A stretch of DNA of 64,000 nucleotides from Haematobia irritans (GCF_050003625.1 NC_134400.1:66606126-66670125), one strand, 5' to 3'. Positions 30,133 to 41,395 are shown, counted from the stretch's first letter. The notes: a model not told the origin generated them from the sequence alone. Translations and numbers: made by a program.

Positions 30133-32572
30133 TAATATGATGATACCAGAAATACCAGAGGCAAATATGAGCTCTGTGCATGATATCGAACACGCAGTGG
30201 AGCGGATTACTAAGGCCTTCAACATCTCACTGAAAGCTGCATGCGCTAGAAGGAAGCCAATGGGAAAAAATCGACCACCATGGTGGCCTACGGAGTTCAG
30301 TAATATGAGAAAATCCAAACAAAGCAAAGTCCACCAGAGCTCCTGAGGATTGGGACGGACAAGAAGAATCTGAGAGGATACAAGCGAGAACTGAGAAAGT
30401 CTCAGCATAACTCTTGGAATGATTACTGCAGCAGTATTGAGAATACGTCCGAGGTTTCCAGACTACGGAAGGTACTAGAATTCACTAACTCCGCTCCAGG
30501 TTTCATTAAAACATCGGAGGGCAATTGGACAACGTCTAGTGAGGAGACGCTGGAGGTACTATTGGACACACATTTTCCTGGAAAAAAGAAGGTTGAACCA
30601 TGTTCTGGCGGTGCCACAGTGGCTCAGCGGTCATTTCCTATCGAGGAACTTGTATCGGAATCTAGAATAAAATGGGCGTTAAATAGCTTTGGGTCATTCA
30701 AAACCCCCGGATCTGATGGAATTACTCCGGCAGAGTTACAAGCAGTGACTGACAAAATTATCCCTTGGTTGACGGTGATATATAAAGGATGTATAAACTT
30801 AGCATATATTCCAGAAAAGTGGAGGGAAATAAATGTCGTTTTCATACCTAACCTCAGCTTGATTGAAAGTTCACTATTTGTCAATGAATATACAATCGTG
30901 GCGTTTCTAGACATCGAGGGCGCGTTCAATAACGTCCATCCGAGCGCGATATTAAATGGACTTACAACTCTGAATGTTGATCCAGGTATACTTAGGCTGT
31001 AAGACGAACTTCTAATGAAGAGACGTATATCAGCCACACTAGGACAAGCAAACATACAAAGATATGTGAACAGAGCCACTACCCAAGGAGGAGTTTTATC
31101 ACCTCTTTTTTGGAATGTTGTTATAAACAACCTTCTGGTTTCCCTAGAAAAAGAAAGGATAAAAGTGGTGCCATACGTAGATGATCTGGCGCTAGCAGTC
31201 AGGGGAAACTTCCCATCCACAATCAGAGATATTATACAGAGAGCCCTCCGGATGACTGAGAAATGGGCGAAAGAGAATGGTCTTGGGGTAAATCCTGCAA
31301 AGACAGAACTAGTCATGTACTGCAAAGATCGCAAAACACCCACGGTTAGGCCCATATCATTAGGGGGTATTGAAGTTCCCTTTGATGAGTGTGCAAAAAA
31401 CGTTGGCGTTATTTTGGACAGGAAGCTGAACTTTAAGCTTAATATTGAAGAAAGGGCGAGAAAAGCCACTTGTGCAAAAAGGCAATAGGAAAAATGTTGG
31501 GACTAAAACCTAAAATTGTGCATTGGCTATACACGTCAGTGGTTAGACCTATAATGCTATATGGTGTTGTAGTCTGGTGGCCAGAACTTCAGCAGGCGAC
31601 AAGTTTAGACAAAGTTCAGCGTATGGCGTGCTTGTGTATCTCAGGCGCATTCAATAAGACAGGAACAAATTCCCTTAATATCATGCTGCATCTATTGCCT
31701 TTAGACATTTTGGCCAAACAGTCAGCTGCAACAATGGCTGTGCGGTTGCGCGAGCTATCGCTGTGGTCGGAAAAAAGTTACGGTCACAGTTCGGTCCTCA
31801 AAATAATGCCAGATGTGCCAAACGTAGTGGAGTACACTCTGACGAAGCTACTTTTCGACAAAAACTTTGAAACTCTAATTCCCAACAGTGAGGCTTGGTG
31901 CACACAAGCCCCGAGGAATAACCGATAAATAGATTTCTACACTGATGGCTCCAAATTGGATGGGCAAGTGGGTTTCGGAGTACATTCTAAAGATCTGGAA
32001 ATTCGAATAGCGAAAAGATTACCTAATCACTGTAGTGTTTTTCAGGCTGAAATATTAGAAATAAGAGAGGTGGCGAATTGTCTGAGAAGTAATGTTCCAA
32101 AAAATTTTGGGATTAATTTATACTCAGACAGTCAACCTGCAATCAAATCCTTGAACTGTGTTCTTTAACTCGAAAACGGCCATCGACTGACGCAAATCTC
32201 TCAATGAGATGGCTGAGCAGCGCAATATTCATCTAATATGGGAGCCTGGCCATAGGAACATACCGGGGAACTGCGAAGCAGATGAGTTAGCAAGGCTAGG
32301 AACTACCTTACATATTCCAGGGGAACTAGAATGTGGTGTTATGCCTCTGGCTACCTACAAGCTCTTATTGCGTGAGAAGGCTGTTACGATGGGAGAATTG
32401 CACGGGTTGTAACGATACCAAGCAAATATGAGAAGGAAGGTTCAGCGCTTAAAACTAGAAGTGCCCATATGTAATAGGTACTTTTAGTTAATGTGGTATC
32501 ACAATGGACTGAATAGTCTAAGTGAGCCTGAAACTTAATCGAGCTGCCACTTTAACCTAACCTAACCTAACA
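30133..32572 (+). mobile_element. LOA-like LINE, copy A, 5'-truncated and internally deleted
   Basis: It starts within ORF2 (matching 35870 of copy B) and ends with the same 3' UTR and tail (GTGGTATCACAATGGACTGA ... TTTAACCTAACCTAACCTAA). A 7-bp direct repeat TTGAGAC lies at 30126-30132 and 32573-32579. Identity to copy B is high by eye, but many indels differ. Confidence 0.85.
30137..32412 (+). pseudogene. LOA-like ORF2, copy A (linker, RT, RNase H)
   Basis: Pieces in changing frames: NRPPWWPTEFSNMRKS (30270 region), FGSFKTPGSDGITPAELQAV (RT start), EKWREINVVFIPN. An internal deletion then joins directly to SLIESSLFVNEYTIVAFLDI. Next come TTQGGVLSPLFWN, PYVDDLALAV (YVDD instead of the YADD of copy B), SVVRPIMLYGVVVW, and RNase H with DFYTDGSKLDGQVGFG and LYSDSQPAIKSL. 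Stops include TAA near 31001 (LRL*), 31486 and 31926. The zinc-finger C-terminus of copy B is missing after GELHGL. Confidence 0.88.
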
Positions 32573-32670
32573 TTGAGACGCTTTATGGAATTGAAACATG
32601 AGGTAATGTTGTTTTTAGCGCAGAAGAACTCAGCTATTTCTGAACTTTTTCATTACGAGCAGTGGATGCA
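32573..32670 (+). pseudogene. hAT (ZBED-type) transposase fragment, piece 1
   Basis: It reads LRRFMELKHEVMLFLAQKNS and FHYEQWMH, the segment before the conserved KLxYLxDIFEKLN block of hAT/ZBED transposases. It is interrupted at 32671 by another insertion and resumes at 33824. Confidence 0.75.
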
Positions 32671-33820
32671 CGCACAGAAAAACCATGTTTGGATATGGTT
32701 GCCGCATCCATTTAATGCTTATCTAGAGCATGTAATTGTCACGAAAACCATGTATTTTGTCTTTGTAAAAATAGTTTTCGAGCGGAGAAAAATGTATGGT
32801 GGCAATAAGCATTTGAATGGTTCTCAAATACCGCAAACATGTTCTTTCATTGAAATGATAGAATTTAAGACCATTAAATGGTCGGGAAAATCATGTACCT
32901 GACCATTCATTTTTTTTACTGTTTTACAGGGACAAAAGTATTTTTATAGGTTATGTTAAGTATAGACATGTATAGAACCATTACATGGTCATAAAGACCA
33001 TTTACATTTTTTTCGTGACCATTTAACTTTTTTAACTTTTTCAGCGAAAAGAATTTTATAAAAACATTGCGCAGGTACACACGATTTTCATTTTTCGCGT
33101 CAGTCGTGTGTTGATTGTTTCTTGGAATGGAGGGAGAATACGGATTTACTGTGTTTTGTGTTAATTTATTTATTCAGAAGTGGCACGTGGTTTTATGTGA
33201 ACACAAAAAAGGAAAGTGTAATTGAAAAAATGTACCTGTTTTTGGTTCTGCATTTTGCTATATGGATCATTTATTTTTATTAGCAGTTACATGATGTCTG
33301 CGTTTGTACATTTGATGGGCACGATGTAAATATGGAATACTTACTTATTGTTGAAATTGAAAAAAAGAGTTTGTAAAAATATATGATGTTTCCTTGAACG
33401 GCATTATAAATACAAATAAACAATGAATTAGTTTATAAATAAATAAAAACAAACAAATAAATTTAATTTTGTGTTTTCTTTTCTCAAGTGGCGTCCTTTT
33501 CTCGACGATGAAAAAAGTTTTTTCATAAAGATCAAAACATTTTAGGTTGGGGCCATGTTCTTTTAATTAGGAGAAAAACATTTTTAATGAATACCATAAC
33601 ATTTTAAATCGTGACCATTGTCTTTTCATTCAAACAAAATTCTTTTTATCAATATAATAACATTTTAGATGAGGACAATTATATTTTTCTTAGAACCATG
33701 TTCACTGAGCCAACATGGTTGCAGGTTAAAATGTTACATGGTCGCCACAAAAATAGCTCCTATCATATTATTTTGCTCTTCCAATATGATTGTGACAATC
33801 ATTTTTCTTTTCTGTGTGTG
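32671..33820. mobile_element. 1.15-kb insertion with CACAGAAAA inverted ends
   Basis: It separates two adjacent hAT blocks. The left end is CGCACAGAAAAACCATG; the right end, reverse-complemented, is CACACACAGAAAAGAAAAA. TGCA occurs at both borders (32667-32670 and 33821-33824). Internal CCATTTAAATGGTC-type motifs recur (ACCATTACATGGTC, GACCATTTA). No convincing coding sequence. Boundaries are good to a few bases. Confidence 0.6.
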
Positions 33821-33839
33821 TGCAAATTATCTTATTTGT

Positions 33840-33851
33840 CAGATATATTCG
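33840..33851 (+). repeat. LOA copy B target site duplication, left
   Basis: CAGATATATTCG, repeated exactly at 38323-38334. The hAT reading frame SYLSDIFEKLNEMN is restored by joining the two sides. Confidence 0.92.
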
Positions 33852-33966
33852 CTATCTATCTATCTTCAACCGTCGAACTGAACGGACGTGTTTTCTAATA
33901 GCGGAGTATTTCATCGTAATAAGTACTTATTACGAATTTCACGTGTGGTGGAAATAATAAACCACC

Positions 33967-35190
33967 ATGCAGCGAAATTCAAAGTCATCCACTGGGTTGC
34001 TAACTTCAGGGCCCAGTGGACGGGTAACGACTGAAGTTATAAATTTGGGCAGCGACCAAGAGTCAGGTCCAATTAGTCGACCTGTAGACGGGTCGACTGG
34101 CGGTGACACTTTGGCAAGTCGAACCTTTTCTAAGGTGACGACATCAAAAGGAGGCAATCCCTCTCGAAAGAGATTCAAGGAACGAAGAAATGCTTTGTTT
34201 ATCCTAAAGAAATTAGGATCAGTCGACCCAAGCACGTTGTCGGCTAAGCAAAGCGATTCCTTAAAATGGGCTCAAGGAATTCTTGAAGCTGGAAAAAGGG
34301 AACGATCACCGGATGAGCTGCCATCCTCTAAACGGGATCAAAGATCGTTTGCCTCAGTTGCAAAAGACAGCCTTTTGATGGCTATTATTAATAAAGGAGC
34401 ATTGGACGGTATGATTCCAAGGCAAAAATGGGGGGAAATTGAGAACGCGATGTCTAGTGTCTACTCAGAGGTGCGAAAAAAGTTTCCCGGACCAAGTCCT
34501 CGACGGCAAGATGCTGGATGGTATCAAGGACGATATAAGTTAATAGCTTTTGCAGACCAGAGGTCTATGGATTGCTTTAAAGCTGCATTGATGCTAATTG
34601 GTGAAGTTTGGGAAGGAGCCGCTTTGGAGTTAGTCGATAAAAAAGACATACCGGCTAAACCTAGAGCACATGCATGGATACCGGCAAACCCTCCTGATCC
34701 TGAGTCAATACTAGAGAGACTAAAAGAATGTAACCCAGATCTTCCAACCGCCGATTGGAAGGTTGGTCGTTTGGATGAGGTGGATGGACCAAGACGACAT
34801 GCGGTGTTTATATTAAACATAGAGTCGCTGCCACATCTAGCCCAGAACCAAGGACGCGTAACTTATGGCTTTCATGATATCCATATGAAGGTATACAAAG
34901 GCGATCAGCCAAAGGATTCCGAAACGGACAAGCCTCCGGTAGAGTCAGCAGTGAAAAAATCTCCTAGCGAAGCCGAAGGAGACATAAAACCTGCAGACTA
35001 TGGCGAAAATCATATGCGGGAAGTTTCTACAGGCTCAAGCCTCACCAAAGCTGAACCGCGGATTGTTGCGAGAGTCACCGAGATCTGTGAAGAGGAAGCC
35101 CTTGATGACTCAATTGAAGCGGCTGATGTGACGGTGGTTGAAAATTTGGATGGTTCTACGGTTCCTCCAGATAAATCTTCACCATTGTAA
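33967..35190 (+). CDS. LOA-like ORF1 protein (DUF4780-like)
   Basis: A 407-codon frame from ATG 33967. The N-terminal third is Ser/Thr/Lys-rich. Residues of about 65-90 (RKRFKERRNALFILKKLG) are basic and helical. The middle (GWYQGRYKLIAFADQRSMDC, LELVDKKDIPAKPRAHAWIP, ESILERLKECNPDLPTADWK) matches the RNA-binding domain annotated as DUF4780 in LOA ORF1s. The C-terminus is acidic. It overlaps ORF2 by about 40 bp. No stop is seen, so it could still be made. Confidence 0.88.
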   Translation: MQRNSKSSTGLLTSGPSGRVTTEVINLGSDQESGPISRPVDGSTGGDTLASRTFSKVTTSKGGNPSRKRFKERRNALFILKKLGSVDPSTLSAKQSDSLKWAQGILEAGKRERSPDELPSSKRDQRSFASVAKDSLLMAIINKGALDGMIPRQKWGEIENAMSSVYSEVRKKFPGPSPRRQDAGWYQGRYKLIAFADQRSMDCFKAALMLIGEVWEGAALELVDKKDIPAKPRAHAWIPANPPDPESILERLKECNPDLPTADWKVGRLDEVDGPRRHAVFILNIESLPHLAQNQGRVTYGFHDIHMKVYKGDQPKDSETDKPPVESAVKKSPSEAEGDIKPADYGENHMREVSTGSSLTKAEPRIVARVTEICEEEALDDSIEAADVTVVENLDGSTVPPDKSSPL

Positions 35191-38182
35191 GGCCGCTTGT
35201 GCTGCCTTAAAAGTTCTCCTGATGAAAGGAGACATAGATATAGTTCTTATTCAAGAACCATACATATATAAGAACAAGATCTGTGAATTAAGCACTCCGG
35301 GTTTCAAACTTTTGCATAATACCGGTAACGATATAAATCGAGCATATATAATTGCTAAAAACGAACTAAACTTGTTTCTGCTTCCTTCATTGAGCAATGC
35401 AGACACTGTCGTAGCCAGTCTAGAGATATCCACATGCAACTATTGGGTATCTTCGGTCTACATGGGACATGATAGGGAGATGCCACCCTGTGCGGTTAAG
35501 ACCTTAGTTGAGGAGTCACTAAAAACAAAGACAAAACTCATTATGGGATGCGATGCAAATGCAAATCATAGTATTTGGGGAAGTAGTGATACTAATGCAA
35601 GGGGAGAGTCGCTAATAGAGTTTATTTTGCGTACTAACCTGGTAGTTTGCAATAAGGGAGATGCACCAACCTTCGTCACCAGGAACAGACAAGAGGTTTT
35701 GGACGTAACGTTGACCTCTCCGGAACTGAATGATAAGATATCTGAGGGAACATAGCTTCTCAGATCATCGCTACATCAGTTTCAGATTGGCTGTTCGTAC
35801 TTCAAAGACCATATTTCCGCCAAATGTTAGGAAAGCTGATTGGAATAGGTATAGGGAATCGTTCAATTCGATGATACCGGAACTGCCGGAGACAAATATG
35901 AGCACTGTGCAAGATATCGAACACGCAGTGGAGCGGATTACTAGGGCCTTCAACATTTCACTGAAAGCTGCTTGCCCTAGAGGAAAGCCAAGGGGAAAAA
36001 ATCGGCCGCCATGGTGGACTACGGAGTTAAGTAGTATGAGGAAATCCTGCAGGAAGCTCTTTAACAAAGCAAAGTCCACAAGAGCTCCGGAGGATTGGGA
36101 CACTTACAAGATGAATCTGAGAGAATATAAACGAGAACTGAGAAGGTCTCAACAAAACTCTTGGGATGATTACTGTAGCAGTATTGAGAATACGTCAGAG
36201 GCTTCCAGACTACGGAAGGTACTAGCGAAGGTACTAGAACTAGTCAGCTTTATTGAAAGCTCACTATCTGTCAAAGAATACACAATCGTGGCGTTTCTAG
36301 ACATCGAAGGGGCGTTCAATAATGTCCATCCGAGCTCGATATTAAATGGACTGACAACTCTGAATGTTGATCCAGGTATACTTAGGCTGTTAGACGAACT
36401 TCTAATAAAGAGACGTATTTCAGCCACACTAGGGCAAGCAAACATACAAAGGTATGTGAACAGAGGCACTCCCCAAGGAGGAGTTCTATCACCTCTTCTT
36501 TGGAATGTTGCTATAAACAACCTTCTGGTTTCTCTAGAAAAATAAAGGATAAAAGTGGTGGCATACGCAGATGATGTGGCGCTAGCAGTCAGGGGAAAAT
36601 TCCCATCCACAATCAGAGATATTATACAGAGAGCTCTCCGGATGACTGAGAAATGGGCGAAAGATAATGGTCTTGGTGTAAATCCAGCATAGACAGAAAT
36701 AGTCATGTACTGCAAAGATCGCAAAACTCCCACGGTTAGGCCCATTTCCTTAGGGGGTACTGAAATTCCCTTTGGTGAGTGTGCAAAATACCTTGGCGTT
36801 ATTTTGGACAGGAAGCTGAATTTTAGGCTTAATATTGAAGAGAGGGCGAGAAAAGCCACGGTAGCTTTGTACTCGTGCAAAAAGGCAATAGGGAAAAAGT
36901 GGGGACTAAGACCAAAAATTGTGCATTGGCTATACACGGCAGTGGTTAGACCTTAATGCTATATGGTGTTGTAGTCTGGTGGCCGGCACTTCAGAAACCG
37001 ACTTGTTTAGATAAAGTTCAGCGTATGGCGAGCTTATGTATCTCAGCCGCATTTAGTAAGACAGGAACAGACTCCCTTAATGTCATGCTACATCTATTGC
37101 CTTTAGACATTTTGGCCAAACAGTCAGCTGCAACAACGGCTGTGTGGTTGCGCGAGCTATCGTTGTGGTCGGAAAAAATGTACGGTCATAGTTCGGTCCT
37201 CAAAATAATGCCAGATGTGCCTAAGGTAGTGGATTACACCCTGGCAAAACCACTTTTCGACAAAAAGTTTGAAACTCTAATTCCCAACAGTGAGGCGTGG
37301 TGTACACAGACCCCGGGGAATAAAAGATATATAGATTTCTATACTGATGGCTCCAAATTGGATGGACAAGTGGGGTTCGGAGTATATTCTAATGATCTGG
37401 AACTTCGAATAGCGAAAAGATTACCTAATCACTGTAGTGTTTTTCAGGCTGAAATATTAGCAATAAGAGAGGTGGCGAATTGGCTGAGAAGTAATGTTCC
37501 AAAAAATGTGGGCATTAATATATACTCAGACAGTCAACCTGCAATAAAATCCTTGGACTCTGTGTTCCTCAACTCGAAAACGGCCATCGACTGCCGCAAA
37601 TCTCTCAATGAGATGGCTGAGCAGTACAATATTCACCTAATATGGGTGCCTGGCCATAGGAACATACCGGGGAACTGCGAAGCGGATGAGTTGGCAAGGC
37701 TAGGGACTACCTTACATATTCCAGGGGAACTAGAATTTGTTGGTATGCCCCTAGCTACCTGCAAGCTCATGCTGTGTGAGAAGGCTGTTATGATGGCAAA
37801 TGTTCGATGGGAGAATTGCAAGGGTTGTAACGACACCAAGCAAATATGACCCCATTTAAACTTAAACCGCACACTAGATATGATAGTATTCTCGAGACGT
37901 CAGATATCACTCCTGATATCTGCTATAACGGGTCGCTGCCTGATAGGCGATTTTGCAAAAACTATTGGCGCGAAGTACAATGACTATTGTATGAGCTGTC
38001 ATGATGCGGAGGAAAAAGAATCAATTAAACACTTCTTGTGTGAGTGTCCTGCATTTTGTGTAAAGCGCAAGCAACTTTTAGGAGCATATAGCTTCAGAAT
38101 ACTGGCGGATCTGGAAAACGTTAACTTAAGCAGTCTGCTAATGTTTTTGGAACAATCTGGTTGGTTCAACAAAGAAAAATAA
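35150..38182 (+). pseudogene. LOA-like ORF2: endonuclease, RT, RNase H, zinc motif
   Basis: It starts at ATG 35150 inside the end of ORF1 (MVLRFLQINLHHCKAACAAL). Endonuclease motifs: LIQEPYIYKNKI, MGCDANANHSIWGS, LDVTLTSPEL, FSDHRYISF. A frame change lies near 35735. RT reads AFLDIEGAFNNVH, GTPQGGVLSPLLWN and AYADDVALAV, with TAA at 36543-36545, TAG at 36691-36693 and a deletion at 36955. The fingers region before IESSL is deleted (joined to KVLELV). RNase H: DFYTDGSKLDG, QAEILAIREV, IYSDSQPAIKSLDS, WVPGHRNIPGNCEADELARL, all catalytic residues present. A C-terminal CMSCHDAEEKESIKHFLCEC zinc motif follows a stop at 37847-37849. Confidence 0.9.
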
Positions 38183-38322
38183 TCAAGAAGGTTCAGCGGT
38201 TAAAACTAGAAGTGCCCATATGTAATAGGTACTTTTAGTTAATGTGGTATCACAATGGACTGAATAGTCTAAGTGAGCCTGAATCTTAATCGGGCTGCCA
38301 CTTTAACCTAACCTAACCTAAC

Positions 38323-38334
38323 CAGATATATTCG
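38323..38334 (+). repeat. LOA copy B target site duplication, right
   Basis: CAGATATATTCG, identical to 33840-33851. Confidence 0.92.
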
Positions 38335-38957
38335 AGAAACTGAACGAAATGAATTTGTCTCTTCAGGGGACGTATACAAATATTTTCAATTTGGGCAATA
38401 AAATCCAAACGTTTGTGAAAAAAATAAATGTATGGAAAAGTTGAGTCACAAATGACAGATTTGAAATGTTTTCATACACGAATGATTTTGTTACTGAAAA
38501 TAATTTAGATTGCAATTTTATCAAGACGATTATAATTGATCATTTGGAATCTTTGGAAGAACAATTTAAGAAATATTTTCAGCCAGATATTAACATTCAT
38601 TTTGATTGGTTGCAAAAACCATTCAATGAATCAATTCAAAACATCACACATCTTCCATTAAAAGCTCAAGAAGAATTCGCGGAATTTTCGAGCGATACAA
38701 ATTTAAAGTTAGAATTTGCTCAAACAAACTTAAATTCTTTTTGGATCAAGGTTAAAGAATTTCCAATACTCTCCGACTTCGCGATCAAAATGCTACTGCC
38801 ATTTGCTACCACATACTTGTGCGAATCAGCGTTTTGAACGCTTGTTGCAATTAAATCAAAAAATCGTTCTTGCCTTACTAATGTTGAAACAGCCCTGACA
38901 CTTGCGCCATCTGAAATAATCCCGAGATTGGATCTACTCTGTAATTTTGAATTAATT
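38323..38957 (+). pseudogene. hAT (ZBED-type) transposase C-terminus, piece 3
   Basis: It continues the piece at 33824-33851: DIFEKLNEMNLSLQGTYTNI, NKIQTFVKKINVWKS, a TGA near 38445, then FEMFSYTNDF, LNSFWIKVKEFPILSDFAIK and LLPFATTYLCESAF. TGA 38836-38838 replaces a Ser codon before TLVAIKSKNRS and PRLDLL, the hAT dimerisation region. The family is close to the animal ZBED5/FAM200-like hATs. It could be a domesticated-type gene or a plain transposase; the N-terminal half was not found. Confidence 0.8.
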
Positions 38958-38971
38958 TTAATTTTTACATG

Positions 38972-39532
38972 CCCAGCAAAAAATTTGGAAGTTCTTCCAA
39001 AGGCACACTTTAAAAGCACTTCCAGAATATGTACTCCCAATGATGTTCTTTAACTACCAGGAAGTTATTTTAATTCAAATTTTATAACTTAGTTTTTTAT
39101 ACTTTTAGTGGATAATTTTAACTTTTTTGTTTCAAATAGGTTAAAAACAGAGTAAGAATTCATAAAATGGTACAAATCATTTAAATTTTGTCGACAAAAT
39201 GCTAAATCCAATCTGAAAAATTGTGAATTTTTGAAAATATTTGAGGTCAAACGTTTCCGACAAGCGTTAGAATCAACTAAAAATTATAAAAAATTATACA
39301 AATTATTGATTTGACAAAATATCACAGAATTTTTTTAATTTACACCCAAAACATTGAATTTGGATCACACCTAAAGAAGTGATGCAAATTCAGTGCAACG
39401 GCTGTTGAAATGGAGGACTTCCATCCTGTGACAAGCCCATGTTAAATTCATCGCTTCTGCGTCAATTTTGCACCACTTTCGGATCCAAAAAGAACATTTA
39501 CATTACTTTTTTGGCGACGCTTTTTTTGCTGG
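38972..39532. mobile_element. MITE with CCCAGCAAAAAA ends, copy 1
   Basis: It starts CCCAGCAAAAAATTTGG and ends GGCGACGCTTTTTTTGCTGG. A second copy at 48518-49078 is alignable along its whole length (GAAGTTCTTCCAAAGGCACA, AATTCAGTGCAACGGCTGTT). About 560 bp, non-coding. Confidence 0.8.
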
Positions 39533-39623
39533 ATGGCCATATATACTCATTTTTTGTTTGGTTTCTGAATTTTGATATTAATTTTAATTTTTTGTAATCA
39601 GAAATTTATAGTAAATAGGTTAA

Positions 39624-40006
39624 TCCTTTCACTACCGATGTCCACTTAGAAGGACATTCGAAAAAGACACCAAATTCTATTTTCCCACTTAATTTCGATT
39701 TATTTCTCGATGTTATTTTAAAGTAGAGGCTTTAATCTAAATAAGCTATAAATATTTTCCATATTGGTGGGCACTAAAATACATTTTTATAAACTTCTTT
39801 AAGAATAAACGAAAAATACGAAAATATGAGACAATTTTTCTACTGTATGTTTCTAGTAAATGGACATTTATACAAAAACTATAGCTCTTGAAGTAATTGA
39901 GGTAGGCTCTCAAAATGACAATTTTTGTTCTACAAAGTTAGTACAAGTAAAAACAGAAGAAAAATTAAAGGTTGTAACATAAAGGTTTATTTCGGTAGTG
40001 AAAGGG
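39624..40006. mobile_element. piggyBac-like MITE
   Basis: TTAA (39620-39623 and 40007-40010) flanks inverted ends TCCTTTCACTACCGA and CCCTTTCACTACCGA (right end reverse-complemented). A TTAA target and a C-rich TIR start are the piggyBac signature. 383 bp, non-coding. Confidence 0.8.
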
Positions 40007-40149
40007 TTAATCTGTATACATTGTTATTATTTGAAAAACATTCTATATAAAATCATTAGAACCTGCATTTTCAAAATTAAATTATACTTTGTTGGGGGTC
40101 ACTAAAAATTTCGTATTACGAAAATGAGTCACGTGACAAAAAAGTTTAA

Positions 40150-41190
40150 GAAGCCCTGTGTTAGAATATATTATGTTTGGGACATGAATGTTTCATATAA
40201 ATTTACAAATTTCGAGTAAACATATATATGTTGTGATATTTTAGTCAGAGAGCGACAATGAGAGAGTGAAAGAGAGAGAGTATAGAAAAGGAAATAGAGA
40301 TGGAAACCGGGAGTTGACGAAAGATCACAGCGAGAGAATCAAAAGCGAGCAATTTCGGTGAAACTGCTTATGTGTTGTTTCGGAAAACTCTTGTATGATT
40401 TCATTTGTTTTGGCTATGCGCTTGGCATGTTAATAAGGCTTCGCCAAATATTTGATGTGCTCCAAGTCCAAATATATTTTAATTTGAATATTAAAATGAG
40501 TATTCGAAGTAAAGAGAATAGGCATTCGGAATCGAACATTCGGAGTATAGACATTTGAAAAAAAAATGTGTTTTTGCCTTGAGAACAGCATTTTATGTAT
40601 GTTTGGGTATGTGTTTTGTTTATCATTTTGGCATATGGCCACAAGTTTTTTCTTGGTTCGTCAAAATAAACACGAACGTACGACGAGTAAGTCAAAATAT
40701 GCATACAAAGGCAATAAAAAAACAACAAATATATAAAAATTACAACGGGATCTTTTTAGAGTTTGGGCAGTAAAATGAAGAAAGTGCAAAACAGTGAACA
40801 ATTAAAAACAAAGTTTAGTTCCAATTTATTAATAAGTAGTCCAAGAGGAGTTGACGGACACTTTCAAAAATAAAAACGGGCATTAATTTCGAGTTTTGCC
40901 GCTAAAACTATTTTCCATTTCAGCGTCAAAACTCAAACAAAATTTAACATTTTTGTTTTGATTTGAAATTTATAGCAAATTTTTAGTAATTTGTGGCCGC
41001 TGAATCCAAATCTGCACTTTGCTTTTTCTAACAGCTCGATTTTTCGAGATATACCGTTAAGTTCAAAATTAAGACACTTCAGCTACATATATTGGAATAA
41101 CGTGAAAACGTTTCACCATATTAAGTTAAAAAAAAAAAATCCGAAAATACAAACAATATTCTCTTTAAGCCGTCCTTACATTGTTTTTCA
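40150..41190. repeat. inverted relative of the 28120-29470 repeat
   Basis: It contains AAACATATATATGTTGTGATATT, GGCTATGCGCTTGGCATGTTAATA, GGCTTCGCCAAATATT and CGAGTTTTGCCGCTAAAA, each the reverse complement of sequence in 28120-29290. It lacks the SINE-tail hairpins. The 40925-41190 tail is AT-rich and unassigned. Confidence 0.7.
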
Positions 41191-41195
41191 ATTTC

Positions 41196-41261
41196 AATCA
41201 AACACCTCTTGTGTGAGTGTCCTGCATTTTGTGTAAGGCGTAAGCGAATTTTAGGGGCATA
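41196..41261 (+). pseudogene. LOA-like ORF2 C-terminal fragment, copy C, left part
   Basis: TCAAACACCTCTTGTGTGAG reads KHLLCECPAFCVRRKRILGA, matching KHFLCECPAFCVKRKQLLGA of copy B (38020-38085). It stops at TAGGGGCATA, which recurs at 50722 where the LOA sequence continues. Confidence 0.85.
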
Positions 41262-41395
41262 GGGGAGCCACCGTCGTGCAATGGTTAGCATGCCCGCCTT
41301 GCATACACAAGGTCGTGGGTTCGATTCTTGCTTCGACCGAACACCAACAAGTTTTTCAGCGGTGGATTATCCCACCTTTTTTGGCTTTTTTTGAA
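41262..41395 (+). mobile_element. tRNA-headed SINE, copy 2, 5' part
   Basis: It begins GGGGAGCCACCGTCGTGCAA. A box-like TGCAATGGTTAGCAT and B box GGGTTCGATTC have tRNA spacing, followed by CGACCGAACACCAACAAG and TTTTTCAGCGGTGGATTATC. Its 3' tail (GCCACCTAACCTAACCTAAC) is found at 50701-50720, so the SINE has been split by about 9.3 kb of later insertions. Confidence 0.8.

Larger units (their letters stand above)
33852..38322 (+). mobile_element. LOA-like LINE, copy B, full-length ends
   Basis: 4471 bp between perfect 12-bp duplications. It has a 5' UTR of about 115 bp, ORF1, overlapping ORF2 with endonuclease, RT and RNase H, and a 3' UTR ending TTTAACCTAACCTAACCTAA. The ORF1 type and the RNase H place it in the LOA group (inference from domain content). 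ORF2 is broken and lacks the RT fingers. Confidence 0.92.

Noticed and set aside
30624..31469. 281-codon minus-strand frame (and its counterpart at 36170-36937)
   Set aside because: It is antisense to the LOA RT region; no motif on the minus strand, while the plus strand has RT blocks.
32573..32902. Single 109-codon gene
   Set aside because: Only the first third (to 32670) is hAT-like; the rest is the inserted CACAGAAAA-ended element read through by chance.
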